Part shown: positions 1 through 6,675 of the stretch, piece after piece
Layout of the letters: the number at the start of each line of letters is the position of its first letter
Position numbering within the stretch: the stretch's first letter is position 1
Assembly: GCA_013214985.1 (NCBI GenBank)
Contig: JABSRY010000067.1
Span: forward strand, 1-8,788
Origin: Hyphomicrobiales bacterium
GTDB lineage: Bacteria > Pseudomonadota > Alphaproteobacteria > Rhizobiales > OSC116
DNA: 8,788 nucleotides
Direction of reading: 5' to 3'
Notes under the pieces: model-generated
What the model saw: only the letters and a program-made list of their open reading frames with translations
Databases searched by the model: none
Told to the model about the DNA's origin: nothing
Position numbers and translations under genes: made by a program

Positions 1-176
1 ATTATTTGTACGAAATAAGATTCGATTTCTTTTTCATCAGTATTAAGAATTAATTGAAAGTTCAGGTTTGGAAATTCTTTTGCTAGCGCAACATATTGTA
101 AAACTCCTTTGTACTTTTTGAGAGAGCAAACCATTAATATTGTATCTGTTCTGTCTTTTTTAGTTGAATGCGGGTT
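1..176 (-). pseudogene. Glycosyltransferase (GT4/group 1 family) fragment, N-terminus missing, runs off left edge
   Basis: Reading the minus strand from 176 down to 1 gives 58 open codons after an in-frame TAA at 179-177. The product contains TILMVCSLKKYKGV, then YVALAKEFPNLNFQLILN, then DEKEIESYF. This is the first beta-strand, KG loop and following helix/strand of the C-terminal Rossmann domain of group 1 (GT4) glycosyltransferases. These enzymes transfer sugars from nucleotide-sugar donors, usually in polysaccharide or LPS assembly. The whole N-terminal acceptor domain is absent because the frame is closed just upstream and the tetR gene occupies that space. An ATG at 134-132 overlaps the tetR stop (TAATG) and could start translation, but it would give only a partial domain. 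I infer a truncated remnant joined to the end of tetR. The family call rests on motif recognition only. Whether the gene continues normally to the left cannot be seen. Confidence 0.6.
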
Positions 177-871
177 TTAACCTCTAGATGCTTACCAAAT
201 TGGCGCGGTGAAACTGCGCGCGCACCAACACCGTCAAGAATAATTTTTTTCACATCTCGGCAGGCATTCGCCCATTGCTTATCGTTAAACGATTTTCCGT
301 TATTCAAAGTTTCAATTTGATGTGCGAAATCGGCATAATGTTGTGTTGTTGCCCAAATCATATATAGCAAATGCTTGGGTTCAATCGGGTCAATTAGGCC
401 TGCATCTATCCACCCTTGAATATATTCTTCGCGAGATTTTGTCCATTCTCTTAAATGGGTTTCAAGATAATCCTGAATAATCGGCGCACCATGCATCACT
501 TCATTAGCCCAAACTTTTGAACTATTCGGAAATTTTCTAGAAATTTCCATTTTCTTATCAATATAGCTCGAAAGCGCAACAATCGGGTTTGTACTATCAT
601 CAAAAGTATCGGCAGCATCTAGCCAAATAGCAAAAATATCTTCCACAATTTTGCTATAAAGTGCGTTTTTAGTCGGAAAATAATAATGCAAGTTTGCTTT
701 AGGAATGCCCGCCAAATCGGCAATCATTTTAGTGGTAGCACCCCGAAACCCATATTCTGCAAACACTTGTTCGGCCGCGCGTAAAATAAGCTGCTCATTT
801 TCAGCTCTAATGCTAGCTTTACTGCTACTAGTTTTGTTAGTTTGCTTGGTAATAATTTGTTTATTAGTCAT
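134..871 (-). CDS. RutR-like TetR/AcrR family transcriptional regulator
   Basis: A 245-aa TetR-family repressor. The N-terminal helix-turn-helix spans about residues 25-70, with GATTKMIADLAGIPKANLHY and the YFPTKNALY motif that closes TetR DNA-binding domains. The ligand domain carries IWATTQHYADFAHQIE (about 172-187) and ends in IILDGVGAR, closely resembling E. coli RutR, the uracil/thymine-responsive regulator of pyrimidine catabolism. No rut or other pyrimidine genes are in view, so the ligand is unproven. E. coli RutR ends shortly after the equivalent of GVGAR (residue 218). Here about 27 further residues follow, rich in Lys and Gln, and this tail overlaps the glycosyltransferase fragment. 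The native C-terminus may therefore have been replaced at a recombination junction. The ATG start is preceded only by a weak purine stretch (AGAAAG about 15 nt upstream). The RRM gene lies 93 bp upstream on the same strand, so co-transcription is possible. Confidence 0.9.
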   Translation of the reverse strand: MTNKQIITKQTNKTSSSKASIRAENEQLILRAAEQVFAEYGFRGATTKMIADLAGIPKANLHYYFPTKNALYSKIVEDIFAIWLDAADTFDDSTNPIVALSSYIDKKMEISRKFPNSSKVWANEVMHGAPIIQDYLETHLREWTKSREEYIQGWIDAGLIDPIEPKHLLYMIWATTQHYADFAHQIETLNNGKSFNDKQWANACRDVKKIILDGVGARAVSPRQFGKHLEVKTRIQLKKTEQIQY

Positions 872-964
872 TATAAACAGGCTAACTTTCTAACGCTGGT
901 TACTAAAATATTCGGTGGAACATACCGTTTTTTGAGCATAAATAAGGGTGACAATTTATAAAGA

Positions 965-1204
965 TTATTGACTAGATTCTTTTACCCGTATTTTTTGATT
1001 GTTCACCACTTCACCGTGCAATCCTAATATCGCTTTAGTGGCTTCAATTTCATCATTCATCACCACAAATCCAAAACCTTTAGATTTTCTGGTATTTTTA
1101 TCCATAACAATATCGCAAGATTCAACTTTACCATAGCTTGTAAATAATTTTTCTAGCGTTTTTTTATCTATATCTCTATGCAAGTTAAGTATCGCTATAT
1201 TCAT
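965..1204 (-). CDS. Small single-domain RRM RNA-binding protein
   Basis: A 79-aa protein that is almost entirely one RNA recognition motif. RNP2 is IAILNL at residues 3-8 and RNP1 is KSKGFGFVV at about 40-48, with both aromatic RNA-stacking positions (F44, F46) present. Bacterial proteins of this type (the Rbp group, best known in cyanobacteria and also found in proteobacteria) bind single-stranded RNA, often in cold or stress adaptation. I chose the ATG at 1204 because GGAGAG lies 6 nt upstream and the RRM begins at once. A longer frame upstream to 1264 adds about 20 non-conserved residues and has no better ribosome site. A short C-terminal tail (KESSQ) replaces the glycine-rich tail of some relatives. 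It is divergent from the methyltransferase gene and shares a 185-bp intergenic region with it. The target RNA is unknown. Confidence 0.88.
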   Translation of the reverse strand: MNIAILNLHRDIDKKTLEKLFTSYGKVESCDIVMDKNTRKSKGFGFVVMNDEIEATKAILGLHGEVVNNQKIRVKESSQ

Positions 1205-1249
1205 CAACATCTCTCCAAAATTATGGCTTAAAAGCCTCAGCTCCGTATT

Positions 1250-1278
1250 ATGACAGGTATTCATGCAATAGATATAAT
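1250..1278 (+). promoter_or_regulatory. Predicted sigma70-type promoter of the methyltransferase gene
   Basis: ATGACA (1250-1255, five of six matches to TTGACA) is separated by 17 bp from a perfect TATAAT (1273-1278). This predicts a transcript start near 1285 and a leader of about 105 nt before the ATG at 1390. The match is seen directly in the sequence, but activity is inferred. Confidence 0.6.
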
Positions 1279-1292
1279 TTTTATTTCTTAAC

Positions 1293-1329
1293 CCCTTAAT
1301 TGAATATAGATAAGGGTGTTATTTTTTTT
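1293..1329 (+). terminator. Terminator-like hairpin in the methyltransferase leader (possible attenuator)
   Basis: CCCTTA (1293-1298) pairs with TAAGGG (1311-1316) around a 12-nt loop, and a run of eight T (1322-1329) follows shortly after. It lies downstream of the predicted promoter and upstream of the coding start, where it could end transcription early. The stem is only 6 bp, so the terminator call is tentative. Confidence 0.4.
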
Positions 1330-1389
1330 AATATCCTCTATATAGTTAAACTCAATAATTTCAGAGCTACATATTTGCAAGGCAGTGCC

Positions 1390-2211
1390 ATGACCAAAGT
1401 TAAAACAAACACTAAAAAGTATAAACTAGACGCAAAAGAGCAGTTCCTTATTGAAACAGGTATTTCAGATTATAATGGCATTAAACCAAGAATGACCAAA
1501 AAATTCAAACAAATTGGCCGTTTTACCGAAATTTTAGCCGACAAATTAGCCCAATCTGGCGCCACTAATCAAAAAAGAGTTAAAGTAATCGATATTGGCG
1601 CAGGCAAAGGCTATATGACCTTCGCAATTTATAATTACTTAGCAAAACACAATCTCGACCCTGTCATTCATGCGGTAGACTTCAACAGCGATTTAATGAA
1701 GCTTGGCAACGAAACAGCCAATAAATGTGGGTTTGAGAACTTGTCCTTTATTAGCGATTTTGCCGACCAATATTCTGGGTTAACCTATTATGATGCCGTC
1801 GTTTCATTACATGCGTGCGATACAGCAACCGATGATGCGCTATTCATGGGTCTAAAAATGAAATCAAAAGTAATTTTATGCGCCCCATGCTGCCAAAAAG
1901 AGGTTCTATTAAGCCTAAAAGAAAAAAAATCACTTTCCAAATTCATTAAACATGGTCTATTTTTGCATAAAATGGCCGATATAATTACCGACAATAGCCG
2001 CGTGATGCTGCTGCAATCCCAAGGATATCATGTCGATATCATCGATTTTGTTGCAACCGAGCATACACAAAAAAACACACTTATTGCCGCCACTAAAAAA
2101 AGAGGCAAACAACCTGCTTTTTATGAAACCTATAAATCCTATAAATCAGAAATCAGTTTTGATGGCATTAAACTAGAACAAATGATGCTTGATGAAGGGT
2201 TATTAAGCTAA
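1390..2211 (+). CDS. SAM-dependent methyltransferase, Methyltransf_32-type
   Basis: A 273-aa class I methyltransferase. Residues 31-50 (IKPRMTKKFKQIGRFTEILA) form the conserved block before the SAM domain. Motif I is DIGAGKG at 68-74, and the acidic residue that holds the SAM ribose is D97 in AVDFN. A SLHACDTATDDA segment at 139-150 and a CAPCCQ motif at 164-169 follow. These last two are typical of the Methyltransf_32 group, which includes eukaryotic METTL25- and GSTCD-like proteins. The substrate is not known; RNA or protein is plausible. I start at ATG 1390 because AAGG (1379-1382) sits 7 nt upstream and the conserved sequence begins soon after. A TTG at 1300 is in frame but lies inside the leader hairpin. 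The gene is convergent with lysR, with 41 bp between stops, and no strong terminator was found there. Confidence 0.88.
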   Translation: MTKVKTNTKKYKLDAKEQFLIETGISDYNGIKPRMTKKFKQIGRFTEILADKLAQSGATNQKRVKVIDIGAGKGYMTFAIYNYLAKHNLDPVIHAVDFNSDLMKLGNETANKCGFENLSFISDFADQYSGLTYYDAVVSLHACDTATDDALFMGLKMKSKVILCAPCCQKEVLLSLKEKKSLSKFIKHGLFLHKMADIITDNSRVMLLQSQGYHVDIIDFVATEHTQKNTLIAATKKRGKQPAFYETYKSYKSEISFDGIKLEQMMLDEGLLS

Positions 2212-2252
2212 AACTTAGTCGATTAATACAGCAGTATAAAATTGCTAAATAA

Positions 2253-3149
2253 TCATAAATTCGTCGCTTTGGGTGGCAACAATTCCGCAACAACAATCAT
2301 AGCCCGATCAATAAATACCCGCACTTTAGGTTCAATATATTCTCGGTCGACATAAACCAAGTGAATGGGAATTTCTTTACCAATCACATCGGGCAATATC
2401 GTTAATAACCGCCCATTTTCTAAATTATCTGCAACTAAAGAGGATGGTAATAACGCGCATCCCAAACCACTCAAGGCAGCCGCTTGCATCGTCGTAACTT
2501 CATTGGTCGTCATACGTTGTTTAATTTCAACCGTCTTACCATTAAGCAACGGCCAAGTTTTAGAGGGTGTCCAACCTGCCGCAAACCCAACAATACATTG
2601 CGCCCCTTTAAAACCTGCAATATTTTTTGGCATGCCATTTTCAGCCAAATATTCGGGCGAAGCAACCGCAACCAATCGGTCCGTACTTATTTTTTTTGCA
2701 ATTAAATTTTCATCATCAATTTCGCCAATACGCACTGCAACATCAACCCCATCGGCAAGCATATCGATATGATGGCTTGTCGATAATATTTCCAGCTCAA
2801 CATTCGGAAAATCCAACAAATATTTTATAAATAGGTCATCAAAATGTGGCCCTGCAATCGAGACACGCAGTAACCCACGGGGTTGGTCGTCTAACCGCCG
2901 AACACTTGCCCACGCCTCTTCTGCACTCGCAACAACATGACGGGCACGGCGGTGCAGCTCTTGCCCCGCACCGGTCAATACCAGTTTAGTGGTACGCCGA
3001 TGTATCAGCCGAACCCCAAGCTTAGCTTCAAGCGCAGACATTCTTCGGCTTAACGTAGCCCGTTCAACATTTAACTTACGTGCAGCACCAGAAATACTCC
3101 CACTGCTAATCACGGCTAAAAACTCTGTCATTCTGTCAATACTTATCAT
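2253..3149 (-). CDS. LysR-type transcriptional regulator (CrgA-like)
   Basis: A 298-aa LysR regulator of normal length. Residues 1-60 form the winged helix-turn-helix (FLAVISSGSISGAARKL, ATLSRRMSALEAKLG, LIHRRTTKLVLTGAG). The rest is a periplasmic-binding-like effector domain with features of the CrgA-like group: GLLRVSIAGPHF, DVAVRIGEIDDENLIAKK, ASPEYLAENGMPKN, and ALSGLGCALLPSSLV near the C-terminus. It is divergent from the VOC/NmrA operon, the usual arrangement for a regulator that controls its neighbour. The start is uncertain. A GTG at 3164 is also in frame, but neither it nor ATG 3149 has a Shine-Dalgarno site. ATG 3149 matches the usual N-terminal length and lies where a leaderless transcript would begin (TACATA -10 element at 3160-3155). 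The effector is unknown. Confidence 0.92.
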   Translation of the reverse strand: MISIDRMTEFLAVISSGSISGAARKLNVERATLSRRMSALEAKLGVRLIHRRTTKLVLTGAGQELHRRARHVVASAEEAWASVRRLDDQPRGLLRVSIAGPHFDDLFIKYLLDFPNVELEILSTSHHIDMLADGVDVAVRIGEIDDENLIAKKISTDRLVAVASPEYLAENGMPKNIAGFKGAQCIVGFAAGWTPSKTWPLLNGKTVEIKQRMTTNEVTTMQAAALSGLGCALLPSSLVADNLENGRLLTILPDVIGKEIPIHLVYVDREYIEPKVRVFIDRAMIVVAELLPPKATNL

Positions 3150-3184
3150 GTGTCTATGTAACACAGGTTCTGTGTCTATTTCAA
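3149..3184. promoter_or_regulatory. Predicted LysR operator and lysR promoter
   Basis: A perfect dyad ACACAG-GTT-CTGTGT (3161-3175) lies between lysR and the VOC gene. A direct repeat TGTGTCTAT occurs at 3149-3157 and 3171-3179, spaced 22 bp, about two helix turns. On the minus strand TTGAAA (3184-3179) and TACATA (3160-3155) are 18 bp apart, with the dyad exactly filling the spacer, so binding there could repress lysR itself. The predicted transcript would start at or next to ATG 3149, making it leaderless. The dyad centre is about 53 bp upstream of the predicted VOC transcript start, a usual place for LysR recognition sites. Confidence 0.55.
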
Positions 3185-3187
3185 GTC

Positions 3188-3214
3188 TTGCGACAATTTA
3201 GTCATAGGTATAAT
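3188..3214 (+). promoter_or_regulatory. Predicted promoter of the VOC-NmrA operon
   Basis: A perfect TATAAT -10 (3209-3214) has a weak -35 TTGCGA (3188-3193) 15 bp upstream. The short spacer and poor -35 fit a promoter that needs an activator such as the divergent LysR protein. The transcript would start near 3221, about 34 nt before the VOC ATG. Confidence 0.5.
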
Positions 3215-3254
3215 TTAGTGTTCATAGAATACAAACCAACAACAGGAGAAACAT

Positions 3255-3695
3255 ATGCTCGATATCGTCAAATTTGATCACATTGGAATTCGTATATCCA
3301 ACCGCGATAAATCTGTAAATTTCTACGAAACACTCGGTTTCGAAATGGTTGCTGATGGCGGGTTTGAAAAAGGCTACCCATTGGTGATGCTACACCCATC
3401 GGGTATTAATATAAATCTACTCGGCCCCGCAACCCATAAAGTTGGCGAAAATGTTTTGATGGACGAGCCAGTTAAATATCCAGGCATCACCCATATCGCA
3501 TTGCAAGTCAGCAATGCCGAAGCAACCGAAAAGCTAATGACCGACAATAATATAGCCATCACAGGCCGACGCGATTTTGGCGGTACCAAAACCATATTTG
3601 TCCGCGACCCTGACCGCACGGTATTAGAGCTTGTTGGCCCAGGTTTACCTGCCGCATCATTAATCGTTAAACATGTAAATTCAAACAAAAACTAA
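3255..3695 (+). CDS. VOC superfamily protein (glyoxalase/bleomycin resistance/dioxygenase fold)
   Basis: A 146-aa protein with two beta-alpha-beta-beta-beta modules. Module one starts FDHIGIRISNRDKSVNFYE and module two starts GITHIALQVSNAEATEKL. Likely metal ligands are H9, H80 and E125 (TVLELVGP), with N54 at the position of the fourth ligand. The family covers lactoylglutathione lyases, isomerases, ring-cleaving dioxygenases and resistance proteins, so the reaction cannot be named. The family resemblance points to a soluble cytoplasmic protein, probably using one divalent metal. AGGAG at 3244-3248 is 6 nt from the ATG, a strong start. The NmrA gene follows after 12 bp and has its own strong ribosome site, so the two are almost certainly co-transcribed. 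The divergent LysR probably controls them. A role in detoxifying a reactive carbonyl or quinone is a guess from context. Confidence 0.9.
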   Translation: MLDIVKFDHIGIRISNRDKSVNFYETLGFEMVADGGFEKGYPLVMLHPSGININLLGPATHKVGENVLMDEPVKYPGITHIALQVSNAEATEKLMTDNNIAITGRRDFGGTKTIFVRDPDRTVLELVGPGLPAASLIVKHVNSNKN

Positions 3696-3707
3696 AGGAG
3701 ACATAAA

Positions 3708-4568
3708 ATGTCAAATACAAAAACAATATTCGTAGCTCGCGCAACAGGCGCACAAGGCGGCGCAACCATAGATGCCCTTCTTAATAAAGGTCACAAAGTA
3801 ATTGCCATGACCCGCAACCCACAATCAGATGCAGGTAAAGCATTAACTGCCCGTGGTGTCGACGTTCGTAAAGGCGATTATACAGATACAGCCTCTATTA
3901 TCAGCGCCGCAAAAGGTGCAGATGCCGCTTTCGCAGTTTCCACATCATTCGAAGTCGGACCCGAAGCTGAAATCGAACAAGGCAAAGCCCTAATTAGTGC
4001 ACTGCATAATGCAGGAGTTGGCCATATCGTATTTTCAACCGTTGGCAGTGCCGATAAAAAAACAGGCATCGCCCATTTTGATGGCAAATATGAAATCGAA
4101 AAGCATTTAACATCATTAAGCACACCTTCCACCATTATGGCGCCCGTTTTCTTTATGGAAAATCTAACATCGCCATGGGGTCAACCTAAATTAAACGAAG
4201 GCATTTATGCCGCAGGTATGCCTGGTGATCGAATATTACAACAAATCGCAGTTAAAAACATTGGCGATTTTGCAGCAGCCCTCATCGAACGCGGCGAAAG
4301 CGTTTATGGCAAACGCTATGATATTGCAGGCGATGCCGTATCTGGCGAAGAAGCGGTGATTCAAATTTCAAAAGCTGCTGGTAAAACAGTTAATTATCAA
4401 GGTTTCCCTGCCGAAAGCTTGCGCGAACAAATGGCCGATATGTTCCATTGGTTTAACGAGGTTGGCTACACAGCCGATGTAGCAGGTCTGCGCAAAGAAT
4501 TCCCAGATGTGCCATGGTTAAACTATAGCCAATGGTTAGCCCTTCAAGATTGGACTTTCATGAAATAA
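3708..4568 (+). CDS. NmrA-like NAD(P)-binding Rossmann-fold protein
   Basis: A 286-aa atypical short-chain dehydrogenase of the NmrA/HSCARG type. The N-terminal Rossmann fold has ATGAQGG at 12-18, TRNP at 35-38 (R36 suits binding of the NADP 2'-phosphate), KGDYTD at 55-60, VFSTVGSAD at 108-116 and HFDGKYEIEKHL at 123-134, which is the usual NmrA block. The C-terminal part (MENLTSPW to QWLALQDW) matches the substrate/sensor region. Members act as NADPH sensors or as quinone or other reductases. The canonical motif begins G-A-T-G, but here residue 11 is Arg (CGC), so the first glycine of the GxxGxxG loop is missing. This could weaken cofactor binding or be a lineage variant. AAGGAG at 3695-3700, overlapping the VOC stop, is 7 nt from the ATG. 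Confidence 0.9.
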   Translation: MSNTKTIFVARATGAQGGATIDALLNKGHKVIAMTRNPQSDAGKALTARGVDVRKGDYTDTASIISAAKGADAAFAVSTSFEVGPEAEIEQGKALISALHNAGVGHIVFSTVGSADKKTGIAHFDGKYEIEKHLTSLSTPSTIMAPVFFMENLTSPWGQPKLNEGIYAAGMPGDRILQQIAVKNIGDFAAALIERGESVYGKRYDIAGDAVSGEEAVIQISKAAGKTVNYQGFPAESLREQMADMFHWFNEVGYTADVAGLRKEFPDVPWLNYSQWLALQDWTFMK

Positions 4569-4575
4569 ATAGTCT

Positions 4576-4602
4576 GGTGTCAGAAGTAATACTTCTGGCA
4601 CC
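4576..4602 (+). terminator. Hairpin closing the VOC-NmrA operon
   Basis: GGTGTCAGAAGT (4576-4587) pairs with ACTTCTGGCACC (4591-4602): a 12-bp stem including one G-U pair and a 3-nt loop, 7 bp after the NmrA stop. No T-run follows, so it may stabilise the 3' end or act as a weak or factor-dependent terminator. Confidence 0.6.
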
Positions 4603-4655
4603 CCTATCCATTTGTCAAAAATCAGATTTCAAGAAAAACACAAAAGTACCATATA

Positions 4656-5222
4656 ATGCTAAATTATAACGCAACAGAAAATCATATTTCAACCAGAGAT
4701 GGTTTACCAATTTCAATTCGCTCAACCCTATTAGAAGAAGCAAAGTCAGATTGGTCAAAGCATCCCGCATATGCAAAAAATGCACGATTCTTTATGAACA
4801 TTCATCGTCAACTAATTAATAAAAGCCAAGACATCGCCAACACATTAGAAAAAATGTTGGATATACCCGATTCAGATATTCAGCTTGCGATAAATCAATC
4901 TAAATTAATTGCAAATAGCCGCCATTTATTTCAGTTCGCGCATGGCCATCACCAAATAGAAGATCACAATTATTTTCCACAATTCATACGGCTACAGCCA
5001 AGCCTCGAACAGGCGTTTGAGCTAATGGACGGTGACCATAATGTCATAGAAACAACCCTGCACAATGCCGAACAGTCGCTAAACTCCCTAGCTCAAAATG
5101 GCACAACACGTGATAGGCTGGCCGAATTTTACAAACATTCAAAGGGCTTAAACAAAATCATTACACGCCACATTCGCGATGAAGAAGAAGTCATCATCCC
5201 TATTTTTCTTCGGCATGGGTAA
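4656..5222 (+). CDS. Hemerythrin HHE-domain protein
   Basis: A 188-aa helical protein with the ligand pattern of a hemerythrin di-iron site. These are H50 (NIHRQL), HGHHQIEDHNYFPQF at 96-110 (H98, H99, E102), H128 (DGDHNVIE) and H172 with E176/E177 (RHIRDEEEVIIPIF). The four-helix bundle holds two non-haem irons and can bind O2 or NO, store or sense iron, or respond to oxidative and nitrosative stress; which applies here is not shown. About 45 residues precede the first ligand and match nothing I recognise. The start has no clear Shine-Dalgarno, and ATG 4656 is the only in-frame ATG before the domain. The MATE gene begins 23 bp downstream with no terminator between, so the pair probably forms an operon. 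Confidence 0.88.
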   Translation: MLNYNATENHISTRDGLPISIRSTLLEEAKSDWSKHPAYAKNARFFMNIHRQLINKSQDIANTLEKMLDIPDSDIQLAINQSKLIANSRHLFQFAHGHHQIEDHNYFPQFIRLQPSLEQAFELMDGDHNVIETTLHNAEQSLNSLAQNGTTRDRLAEFYKHSKGLNKIITRHIRDEEEVIIPIFLRHG

Positions 5223-5245
5223 ATAGCATATATAAAGAAAATCAC

Positions 5246-6613
5246 ATGAAAACCAAAACAACCACAAATTTAATCAAAACCCCAGTTAATAAAATGCTGT
5301 TTCTGATGGCAGTACCAATTAGCTTAGGCATGTTATCAACTTTCTTGTTTCAAGTTGTCGATACGTTTTTCGTCGGAACATTAGGCTCAGGCGAACTCGC
5401 AGCCTTGGCTTTTTCATCATCAATTTATTTTCTATTCATTGCACTATTCATCGGCATTTCCGTTGGTCTTTCATCCGTTGTGGCCAAGGCAACAGGCGCA
5501 GCCGATCTTCAAAGCGCCCAAAACCAAACAAGCCTAACCCTACTATTTGTGTTTATTTTAAGCATCATCTTAAGTTTTATTGGTGGGCAAAGAATAAACA
5601 CCATATTCACCTTTCTTGGTGCAGATAGCAAAGTATTACCACTAGTGCACGATTATATGTCAATCCTATTCATCGGGTTTCCATTCTTAATGTTGGGCAT
5701 CGTTAGCAGTGGTGCCGCACGCGGTTCAGGCATCATTAACAAAACCGAAATCATTTTTGGCATCGGTGGTCTCATAAATTTATTGTTCGATTATCTGCTA
5801 ATTTTCGGCATCGGCCCATTCCCCGAAATGGGTCTTGCAGGTGCCGCCGTTGCATCCGTTATGTCATTCATATTCATCTCAATCGGCAACATGCGTGTTT
5901 TATTCTCTCAAAATTTGCTAAGTTTTTCCGCAATCTCAAATTTGAAAAATAATATTAAAACCAGCAAACAAGTGTTGCAAATTGCAATTCCCACCATCGG
6001 TATGCAATTACTAGTGCCTGTATTGGGCATATTCACCACCTTTATTCTCGCTAAATTTGGTACCGAGGTTGTAGCTGCATTTGGTGTCGCAAGCCGTATC
6101 GAGGCACTGGCATTTGTTGGCATATTCGCCGTCAGCATGGCTTTAACGCCATTCGTAGCTCAAAATTTGGGCGCAAATAAACCAGATCGCATTGCCTTAG
6201 CCGTTACATTTGGTAAAAAAGCTTCTCTTTATATTGGCTTAACGTTTTTTATAATACTTGCCTTTTTTGGCGAAAAAATCGGCAGCATTTTCAGCGAAGA
6301 TGAACAAGTCGTCACATTTGTAGCGCTATTTTTTAAAATTGTCGCTGTGTCCTACGGTTTCGTTGGCATTATGAATGTTTCAACAGCCATATATACGGGT
6401 TTGCAAATGCCCAAAAAAGCCTTGCAAATCATGATGGTAAAAACCCTTATTTTCACCATTCCACTTATAATAGTCGCTAGTTTCATCAGCGCAACAGCCG
6501 TTCTTGTTGCATTATCCATCGGCAATATATTGTCTGGCATATATGCATTTATGTTAATGCGTAAAACTTTTCAACAAAAACACCCCATCAATGAGAGGGT
6601 AAATAACTTATAA
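5246..6613 (+). CDS. MATE-family multidrug efflux transporter (NorM/DinF-like)
   Basis: A 455-aa inner-membrane antiporter of full family length, with 12 hydrophobic segments in two six-helix halves. The N-terminal block PVNKMLFLMAVPISLGML leads into TM1, which contains FQVVDTFFVGTLG. D40 there is the conserved acidic residue of the cation site in NorM proteins. SSGAARGSG (154-162) and LINLLFDYLLIFGIGPFPEMG (about 176-196) are typical of half one. Half two starts near 245 (IAIPTIGMQLL) and includes ASRIEALAF and NLGANKPDR. MATE proteins export cationic drugs, metabolites or siderophores using Na+ or H+. The substrate cannot be predicted. The ribosome site is weak (AAAGAAA, about 6 nt upstream). 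Linkage to the hemerythrin gene suggests a shared stress or iron-related role, which is inference. Confidence 0.93.
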   Translation: MKTKTTTNLIKTPVNKMLFLMAVPISLGMLSTFLFQVVDTFFVGTLGSGELAALAFSSSIYFLFIALFIGISVGLSSVVAKATGAADLQSAQNQTSLTLLFVFILSIILSFIGGQRINTIFTFLGADSKVLPLVHDYMSILFIGFPFLMLGIVSSGAARGSGIINKTEIIFGIGGLINLLFDYLLIFGIGPFPEMGLAGAAVASVMSFIFISIGNMRVLFSQNLLSFSAISNLKNNIKTSKQVLQIAIPTIGMQLLVPVLGIFTTFILAKFGTEVVAAFGVASRIEALAFVGIFAVSMALTPFVAQNLGANKPDRIALAVTFGKKASLYIGLTFFIILAFFGEKIGSIFSEDEQVVTFVALFFKIVAVSYGFVGIMNVSTAIYTGLQMPKKALQIMMVKTLIFTIPLIIVASFISATAVLVALSIGNILSGIYAFMLMRKTFQQKHPINERVNNL

Positions 6614-6636
6614 CAAAGCTAAGGTTTATAGCATTT

Positions 6637-6663
6637 TGAGCCATCATTCATAATGATGGCTCA
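6637..6663. terminator. Bidirectional terminator between convergent MATE and PLP-enzyme genes
   Basis: TGAGCCATCATT (6637-6648) and AATGATGGCTCA (6652-6663) form a perfect 12-bp stem with a 3-nt loop, placed between the stops of two convergent genes (24 and 13 bp away). The plus strand continues TTAATTT and the minus strand continues AAAATG, so the T-tract is weak on both sides. The position and the perfect stem make a shared terminator the best explanation. Confidence 0.75.
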
Positions 6664-6675
6664 TTAATTTATGGA

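Noticed and set aside
872..964. Direct repeat CTAAC-TTT-CTAAC upstream of tetR as a TetR operator
   Set aside because: TetR operators are normally dyads; this is a 5-bp direct repeat with no dyad around it and no convincing promoter.
1224..1235. Short inverted repeat GGCTT-AA-AAGCC upstream of the RRM gene
   Set aside because: Five-bp arms with a 2-nt loop are expected by chance and no T-run or other context supports a role.
1205..1264. N-terminal extension of the RRM protein
   Set aside because: The RRM fold begins directly at the ATG at 1204, which has GGAGAG upstream; the extension is not conserved-looking.
1300..1389. N-terminal extension of the methyltransferase from a TTG at 1300
   Set aside because: It lies within the leader hairpin, has no ribosome site, and adds residues without family match; ATG 1390 has AAGG at a good distance.
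2365..2830. Plus-strand open frames opposite lysR
   Set aside because: They overlap a well-supported LysR gene on the other strand, match no family I recognise and have no ribosome sites; they are shadows.
4652..4657. Perfect TATAAT just at the hemerythrin start
   Set aside because: It overlaps the ATG, would place the transcript start inside the gene, and has no good -35 at the right distance.
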